Origin: Zoroaster sp. YZ-2022
Lineage: Eukaryota; Echinodermata; Asteroidea; Forcipulatida; Zoroasteridae
DNA: 64,000 nucleotides
Assembly: GCA_029582265.1 (NCBI GenBank)
Contig: CM055830.1
Span: 23,978,163-24,042,162 of the forward strand
Direction: 5' to 3'
A program made the translations under genes and the position numbers. The notes under the pieces were generated by a model. That model made no database searches. It was not told where the DNA came from and saw only the letters and a program-made list of their open reading frames with translations. Below, one piece after another: positions 43,101 to 52,100 of this stretch (position 1 is the first letter of the stretch; the number at the start of each line of letters is the position of its first letter).

Positions 43101-46100
43101 CATACAAAACAAATGTCATCAACACAATGCTGTCAATATCAACACATCGTCAACATACAAAACAAATGTCATAAACACAATGCTGTCAATAAACACATCG
43201 TCAACATACATGTACAAAACAAATGTCATCAACACAATGCTGTCAATATCAACACATCGTCAACATACAAAACAAACGTCATCAACACAATGCTGTTAAT
43301 ATCAACACATCGTCAACATACAAAACAAATGTTATCAAATGCTGTCAATGTCTACATGAACATAAAAATCAAATGATAATACATCAACAAATGAAAATAT
43401 GTATACACTGCATATACAACTCAACATCAACATTTCATGTTTATTTTAATATGAAGTTGGATCACGGATCAACGATTGACACATGCGCACTCCCTGAGAC
43501 TTGGTATTGCTGTACTTTAACACGTACATGTACATGTAGATGAACATACAGATCAAATACATTATCACTAGTAGAATGTTGTCAACAATACTATTAAATG
43601 GTCTGTATAATGGAACCAAATGATATATGACTCATTGGTAGTGTACATCGTCACATTAACACAACATATTTCCCATCAGGGCATTCCATGTTCGTGTAAT
43701 TGACTACATTAACAATTTCTCACATAAACGCGTACATGTACATAAACAGTGCTCTATCTGATAGCTTACATGCGTTATAATCAATAGATACAACATGTCT
43801 ATAAATATTCATTTTGATTTTTCAGAATATTAAAGCATCTTAGTCAAAATTATTTCACATTGACAGGATTAAGGTATAATATTGGTATTCAATCAAATTA
43901 TCATTGATGACATCACAATAATTTTTTTTAAACTACCTACATTTTTGTATTATAACTTCAAAAGACACATCAATTTTGCATTAGAATATGTTCAATTTAA
44001 AGGTCCTAGGAAATAGAAATTTTTAACAGTGAAAACAATAAAGTATACCTATTGGAACATATATTTGTCATTTGTCTATTTTATCCCCGCCCCTTTACAC
44101 CATTAAAAAAATAAATTCTAAAATTAGGGGGGCGCCACGCTCCTCCCCTACCTCCTCATTATCATATTATAATCCGCAAATCCGTGACGTAGACCTAGGA
44201 AGTTCCAGCACTGCCTGCGATGAAGTCGTACTCAAAACCACTGAAGTTGATGTGTCATATTAGATCTTCTTTTCAGCTAAATTTAGTAGATATCCCACAT
44301 TTTTGGGAAATGCCTTGTAGGTGTGTTGTTGCTGGGTGTAGCAACACCACAAAGGAAGGTGTCAGCCTTCACCGATTTCCACCAGACCCTAAATACAGGC
44401 GAATTTGGACGGCGAGTGTGAAGCTGACCAGGGCGAAATGGTCAGGACCAACGGAGCACTCTATGATATGTAGCGCTCTGACTTTGAGCCAACATACTTT
44501 GACCGGGGGCTCCAGAGCCAGTTTGGCATGAGATTTAAAGCCATGCTGCGCCCTGATGCAGTGCCAACAATATTTCCCTTAAGTCAGAAGGCCAAGAAAC
44601 GTCCAGAAAAGAAAAGAGGAGCTTTCTTGAAGCGAGAAAGTCTCAGGGTATAGTTGCTTTGTTTTCCGTGTAACTTACATGTGTACGTGCACCCACAAGC
44701 AATAGGCCTATTACTAACGTTAGAGGTCGATTGTTACACTTCGCACACCACATTAACGCTAAAAATGTCGTTTCATTGTGAAGTCACTGAAGATGTCATT
44801 GTACAATTCTTTGACAATGTTAATTATGTGTGTGATTTTTTGATCTTGTTTCAAAATCATCGAGTGCAGAATTATGTTTTGAAACGGTCATAACGACGGC
44901 TTACACAATTCACCAATGACTCCTGGCCATGTGTATCCATGCCATTGATTCGACGGGGCCTTGCGCTTCGGTGCTATACGGTCATGTTTACTATGCAACT
45001 TGCAAGTCGTGTGCACATACACTGTACATGTGTACGTTGCGCACAGTTTATGACCCTTTTTTATAATCCCACGGTTTAACCATGGAGCAACTAAACACAG
45101 TGGCAACATTGGTGCCTAGGTCTACGTCACGAACAGCGCCACCGCGTTGGGCAGCATTTGAAATTAGATGAGGCAATTTTTGTAAAAATCAAATTAAAAA
45201 TAATTAGCCCAATCCAGACAAAAATTAAACGTAAAATTGTTTTTTATTCATATCAATTGATAAAATAACAAAAGAAAATAAATAAGCACAATTTGACTCT
45301 TCCTAGGACCTTTAAATTTCCTGTTTTGGCCCAGAAATCTACATAATTTCTTTGAGATTAATGTTAGATATTTCATTGTTATTACAATCATGAACAAATG
45401 TAGATATTATCTTTTCTTTGTTCAGGAGTTATGATTTTTCGTGATATTTGATCAATTTTAAAAGATAATTTCAAATTCTCCAAGCCGTAACTTCAATCAG
45501 GTGATTGCATTTTATTGTATTTAATATTATTGTTGACCTTGCCAAATTTCATGAAATTTCTGTTTCGTGTTTTTCTGAATAAAAAGTAATTTAATTTAAC
45601 CCGCCGCTAGATGTTTTAAACATATGTATCAATGTGCGTTAATATTCTTTGAATTTTGAACTTCTTTTTCATTTTGAACGGAAGTAAAGGTCGCATTTAG
45701 TACACAGTTGTAAGAAAAAATTCACGTAATTATGATTTTTCCATTCTTGGTTCAGGCGAAATGATTTTCTGATATAATAACCTTTTTACACCTGATGATG
45801 TAATTATGATGTCATTGTGATTTCATGTTTTTCCAGATTTCATTCTTTTAGCACTAATGACATTACCAACAATATTTTTGAAAAGGTCTGACCTCACTCA
45901 ATATAACTATACTAATTCATTCTCTATGCGTTGTATCAATTTTGTGTTATAATTACATGTACATTCAGAATGTTTGTATTATACTTAATGTGTGAAATCC
46001 GAAATCAAACATTCATTTGGGAAATTGTTGTTCCTCCAATGGCGATATCGGAAAGCTCACGGTGTCTTATATGCACGTGCATGATCAAAACCAGAGAATG

Positions 46101-49100
46101 AAACTACATGAACATGTGAAATCCCCTCTCCATTTGTTCTGCTTCTTCAGCAGTTTAAACACGACTTTCCAAACTCATCTATAAGCTTGAAAACAGCTGC
46201 TATCTGTGCTGCCAGCACCGAACATTTGGCAATATTTGTCAAGGCACACACGTACAGTCAGACAAGTAAATGCCCCTTGACCTGTCTAGATAACCAGTCA
46301 TGATACGAAAAGGCAGTATTCAACTTTTACGGTCCATCACAACATTTTTTCATGCATTGTATGCTAATGTGAAAGTGTGTTACGTAATGCAACAACGTGT
46401 GGCCAGCAACCATGGTGTATAGCTGTAGACTTGTGTGCACATCTAGATTGCGAAGTAACCACGCTGTACATAATTCATGTAGGGAATAGTGCTTCAGAAT
46501 ATTTGTTCACTTAAACTTCCGGTTTCGACCGGAAGGAGAGGTTAGATTGGGGTGAACGAAATGTGACATAATTCAAGATCTTTAAGATGATGCAAAGGTT
46601 GAGAAAATATCTTTTCTGGTTCATGAGATATGATTTTTTTGAAATATTAAACTTTGATTTAGTATAATTCGATATTTAATGTCACCATAATGTCACAATT
46701 TTAGATACATGTTAAGGTCTAAGTATGTGTTAAGTTTAAAAGTGCTGTGAACTTTGCAACTATGTTTTTTTTTTTTTTTGATAAGTTTCACGAGGAAGAA
46801 GAGGAAGAAGAAGAGGAAAAAGAAGAAGAAAACAAAAAATCTAACAATTTCAAAGAAGTGTTTGCGCTGTCGCATGAACACCTAAAAATCACCTAATCAC
46901 TTAAGGTGGAAGGTTATATGTTTTTTATGTTAAACAAAAAGTTGCCAGACGTCAATTATTTTGGAAATTCAATGTAACAATCCCTTTTTATCTCGAAGAT
47001 AAAAATTTCAGATGGAATAATTTCTCAGGGTGATTGATACTTGTACTAACTGTACATCAAGTTGTACCTTCCTTTTAAATAAAGTATGCTTTATGTAAAC
47101 TTTAACATAGCTGTAGATGGTAACATTAATTTGTTATGGGATTTGTCGCTGCTCACCCAGGCCAATGACATCCATTTCAAATATCATTTATGGCATTTGA
47201 TAATGAGAAGCTATTAACCTTAAATAACATGATTTGGGTCATTCCACCAGGTTGGGGGCAAGCTTTGTGACATGGTGTCCTTGTTACATGTAGGTAGATG
47301 TAACATTCATTATCCTTATTCAAATTAGAATGAAATTAATCTCTGTGTCTTGAATATGAAGTTAAATAATGTTAATTAGGAGTCATAATAAATAATAATA
47401 AATGGTACATTTACCTACGTAACAAGGGACACCTATCACAAAGCTTGCCCCAACCTGGTAGAACAACCCATTTACCTGATGGTGATATTTTCTTGATTTC
47501 TTCAACGTAGTCCTTTGTACGATAATCAATAGGGTAAGAGACACCATTGTCTTTAATCATATCATGTTTATGGGCAGATGCAGTCCCAAATACAGTCACA
47601 TCAGGTACAGTTTTACATAGCTGAGTAGCTGCCCAGCCTACACCACCTAATGCAACAAATAAATAGTAATATTTCATCAGATGTATCTATCAAGAAAATC
47701 TTATTCAGTTTTCATCAAAATGTCCACAACTCTAATATTTCATTATTTTTTGTTAATCAAAATGTCCACTGTGAAAAATTGTTTATGAAATCAACACACT
47801 GACTTACAACAATAATACAGTATTCGACCAATAAAATGATTAAACAATTTCATTTATTCTGATCAGCCATCTGGAAATTGCACCACACAATGGATCATTC
47901 ATTGTGAATATCTGCATTTAAATCTTTCAATTTTTACCTAAAGCTTAAAACTACACCTGGCCCATTCTGAACCCCATGCAAATTATCATGCTTTTACCTT
48001 AACCCTCCTATAGGTTTAACACTCAAAGACACTCAAAATTTGTATGTCTCTCTTAACCCATTGACTTTGTGCAGTACACTCAAATACATGCAAACACATG
48101 TGGCTGTGATAGGAGGTCAAACCCAAAGACACTCAAAATTTGTATGTAACTCCCAACCCATTGACTTTGTGCAGTGCACTCATACACAGCTCTGTGTGAC
48201 TCTGTGGTTTGACCTACCAATTGGCAATGCAACCAAAAATACTCAAGTGACTGTCTAAGTGCCGTGCTGACTGGGCCAAATTTCAGCCTGGGCATAGGAG
48301 GGTTAAAGTGCACAATTCATCCCCCATTGGGTGGGTCTGTAGCAGCTGGACTATAGCTGAATCTACATTTATATGTAGTAAGTGATCAATGTTTAAGCAG
48401 TGATTGATCAAATCACTTCCTGTATGTACCACATACATTTGTATTCCTCACTGTACATATCAATGATCCAAGAAAGCAGGCCTCCCAGTGGCTAATCTAC
48501 CAATTATAGGTTTTTTAAGCAAAATATACATGTAGGTTATTATAGGTTTACTAAATGGTAAAATATAGGCTAATATGCATGTAGGTTATTTCCCGTGATT
48601 ATGCAGTGTTAAAGGGGGACTGACATGGATTTAAATCAAACAGTTAAATATGTGATCGTTTTATTCTTTTATATCAGTAAAAGATCAATACAATTTTTGT
48701 TTTGTGTTTTTATTGTTTTTGAGAGTGTTATTTTCCATTGTAAAAATGCCCCCCACTTTTACGCCCTGCACGGAGGAGCTGTTCGTGACGTCATGTCGGG
48801 AAGAGAAATTCGGCTCAAAACTCAGCTCAAAATGATCGCTGCACAAAACTATGTGAGCCGATGGACCTGACCACTTTACTCTTGTCAGTCGAACTTTGCT
48901 CGTCCAAATCGGCGATTTTGGGTCACTTGGGAACAGATGAAGGCTAACACCGTCTTTGGTGGTGTTGCTGCATCCTGTAGAAACACATCTTCCGGCATTT
49001 TATTAGTTCCGAGAAACAAAAATCACGGAAGAAATGAAATCGGCCACGTGTGTGAAACGTTTGTATGTATATGTACATCATGTACACATCGGATCTTCCG

Positions 49101-52100
49101 ACCACGTCACATATCTTATGCAAATGAAGCTTCCACCAAACACTTCAAACATTGTTTTAAAATACTTGTACTCATAAATCAATGATTAAATAGACACAGG
49201 TGGGTCTCAAAAACAATATTTTATTACAAAACGCCTTAAGTACACACACAATAAAGGATGTCAGTCCCCCTTTAAGTAACAAGTTTTTGGTAAACTGCCT
49301 ACCTTCTGAGTACTTTTTGCAACAAAGTACATTACCCCATACTCTGTCTGGCAGAAAATCTAAGAGCGGTACACAAGTTACAGTTTGGCTACTGTTTTGG
49401 CTTCATCTCTTTATACTTAGGAAGTAATTTTTTTTCAAAGCCATGAGGATTTTATGAGGAATTTGAAAATGTGTTGCAGGAGATTAAAAATATTGGGTTT
49501 TTGGGGGAAATAAAAGTTCCCATTTTGGAATATAGGTTTTTATAGGTTTTAGAGGTTTCGTTGGGAGGCCTGCAGAAAGTTATTGAATATAATTGATCTG
49601 TTATAATAGTGAGAATGGCTTACCAGCTGCCATGTGTACCAGAACACTCTTTCCTTTTCTCAAATTGCCAAAATCAAATAGCATCAAGTATGCAGTCAGG
49701 TAATTGACCAGCAAAGCAGCACCCTCTTGGAATGTCATATTATCAGGCATGACAAAGCAATGAGATGCAGGAACAACGACATGTTCACGCCAAGCTCCAT
49801 GCATTGTAATGAAGAGTACTCGTTCACCAGCCTGACATGGACAAGAAACAACCAAATGAATATATCATAAATACAGCATAAAAAACTACCAGATTACAGT
49901 TGGACTTTAAATGGCTGGGTATGGTTCCATCAAGAAGAATACAAGAAACATGGATGAAAAAATAAGATGCACTTGGAAAAGATGGATGGATTAAATCTAA
50001 AAAGTACCCACTGTATGAATTATTACTTGAATAAATGACAACAAAACTTTGCTGTGTCTATTTTTTGTTTTTAGATGAGAAGCTTGGCCAGTTGACTTGA
50101 AATAATTCCCAATGACAAACACAGGTCATTATCAAACACAGGTCATTATCAAATAGTTATTAACCCTATTACTGTAACTGAACTTTAGTGGCAAGTAGCT
50201 ATAGAGGTCAAAACCAGTCAACTGACTTGTTTTGTCTGTTGACCCAAATGTGCACACAGGGGCATTTTTGACTGGTTTTTACTGTCATTTTGACCACCCT
50301 GAACAATACCAGACAATGCTTTTACCAGTCAAAAACAATCGACTCATTTTGACCTGTAAATGTACTTACTACACGTAAGGTTTGACCTTGGGAAGTATAT
50401 CAACATTTTGACTGATTCTGTGACTTGCAGTCACAGAAGGGTTAATGCCCAATGGAAATCACAGGTCAATCAAAAAGTTATTAACCCTCCTACTGTTTGA
50501 CCATTTGAAACCATTCAAAATTTCCACTTACCAAAATGGCCATTGATTTTGTACACACATGGTGATACCATTTGAAAAGTGTTGGCAGCAAGCTTTACTA
50601 CCATTCAAATCCATTCAAATGGTTTTTGAATGGTGGATACACTACACCTTGGTGCGTTTCCATAGCCGAATGGTTTCAAATGGCGAATGTACTACACAGT
50701 GGCTTATAAATCATTCAAATGGTTTTGAATGGTGGATACACTACACCTTGGTGTGTTTCACAAAACGAATGGTTTCAAATGGTGCATCAACTTGTCTGAA
50801 AAAGGCACCAGAACTAGGAGGGTTTATGCCCAAATAAAAACACAGGTCATCATAAACTGGCCAAAAATTTAACATAAAAGACATGAGAAAGCACAAGTCA
50901 TAAATCATGTCATATAAGATTTCAGAATGTCATGTGATGTCTTTTGCTGCATTTTGTTTTCTAAAAATGTGTTATTTTTTGGTTTTTAAATTTCAATTTT
51001 TTTTCCGAATTTTTTTTGAACCACCCACCCCACCACCCCATTTTTCGATTTAAAAAATATTGACTTGTGATTCAATATATCCTACATAGTGAAGGACAAA
51101 GTGATGCCCTAAATAAAGCAGAACCTTTACTGCTCTCCCAGCTCAGTCCTGACAGAACTTGAAAGAATTCCCTGAAATTCTATTTTCCCCCTTGCTTCAG
51201 GCAGTGCTTCCTAATTCAAGTAAAGTTAAGGAAACTCCGCAAGAATCTATGCGCCAATAAACAAGGATTAAAAAGGGAAAAAATGCAAAGTTGCTAAAAC
51301 AATCAAAAAATGTCTCATTCAATGTAACTTTTTGATAGCAGACAGGATGCACAGACGAAACGTTCATATGGTGAATGTGGATTTCTCATGATCAGCTTTT
51401 GCTACATCCAAACATGTTGCAGATCTGGCGGTATCTCACACATGACATGCATGATGGCAGCTATGTTTATCACAACGATTGAACATGTTACACCATGCTG
51501 CCTTGTCTCATTAGTGTTTGTCCTGTCTTGTTTATGTGTTGGTAACATTAATATATTTCTCTGTGTGTGTAATTTATGCATCTAGTTGTATTACAGTTCT
51601 ATTAGCTCAGTTAAATTTCTACACACATTATTTTTTGGGGGTCTCCACTCGACAAGCTTGCTTTTTGGAGACCTCCACCACTTAATCACCTTTGTCACAT
51701 TGGCCTTTCGTTTATAATTACATGTATTATTGTTTAACTGATTTTGTATTTTTTATTGGCCTTATATCTCAAATTGTTGTGTTTTGATTGAGTGGAAATA
51801 AACTGATACTGATGTTCTCAGCGCTGCACTGGTAGTCTTCAATTCAACTCGGTAAACGGTCCTGTTTTGACCATTGGTGCGACTGTTTATCGGCATGGCG
51901 CTGCACTGACCGCGTCATATGCTAGGATTATTCATCACTCATCGAGGATCAGAATCCTACTGATGTACCGCATGGTACGTATCGGCCTGTGTTGTACCAA
52001 CAAATCCCGACCATTTACCGACTTGAAATCAAGTCTACTTCACTGATTATGCTAATAATAAAGTCGTCCCCATGCGCTCAATCTCCACATCTATCCACCG

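Noticed and set aside
42533..43543. Long Gln/His/Asn-rich open frames on the plus strand
   Set aside because: They lie on the 53-bp minisatellite, antisense to VAT1, and exist in several frames because of the repeat.
44220..44531. Intact THAP protein gene
   Set aside because: The open frame loses the C-x2-H histidine through a 2-bp insertion, and the region lies between transposon-like inverted ends; annotated as a broken exon instead.
48625..48870. Small ORF inside the TTAA element
   Set aside because: No recognisable domain, no supporting context, and it lies in a non-autonomous transposon interior.
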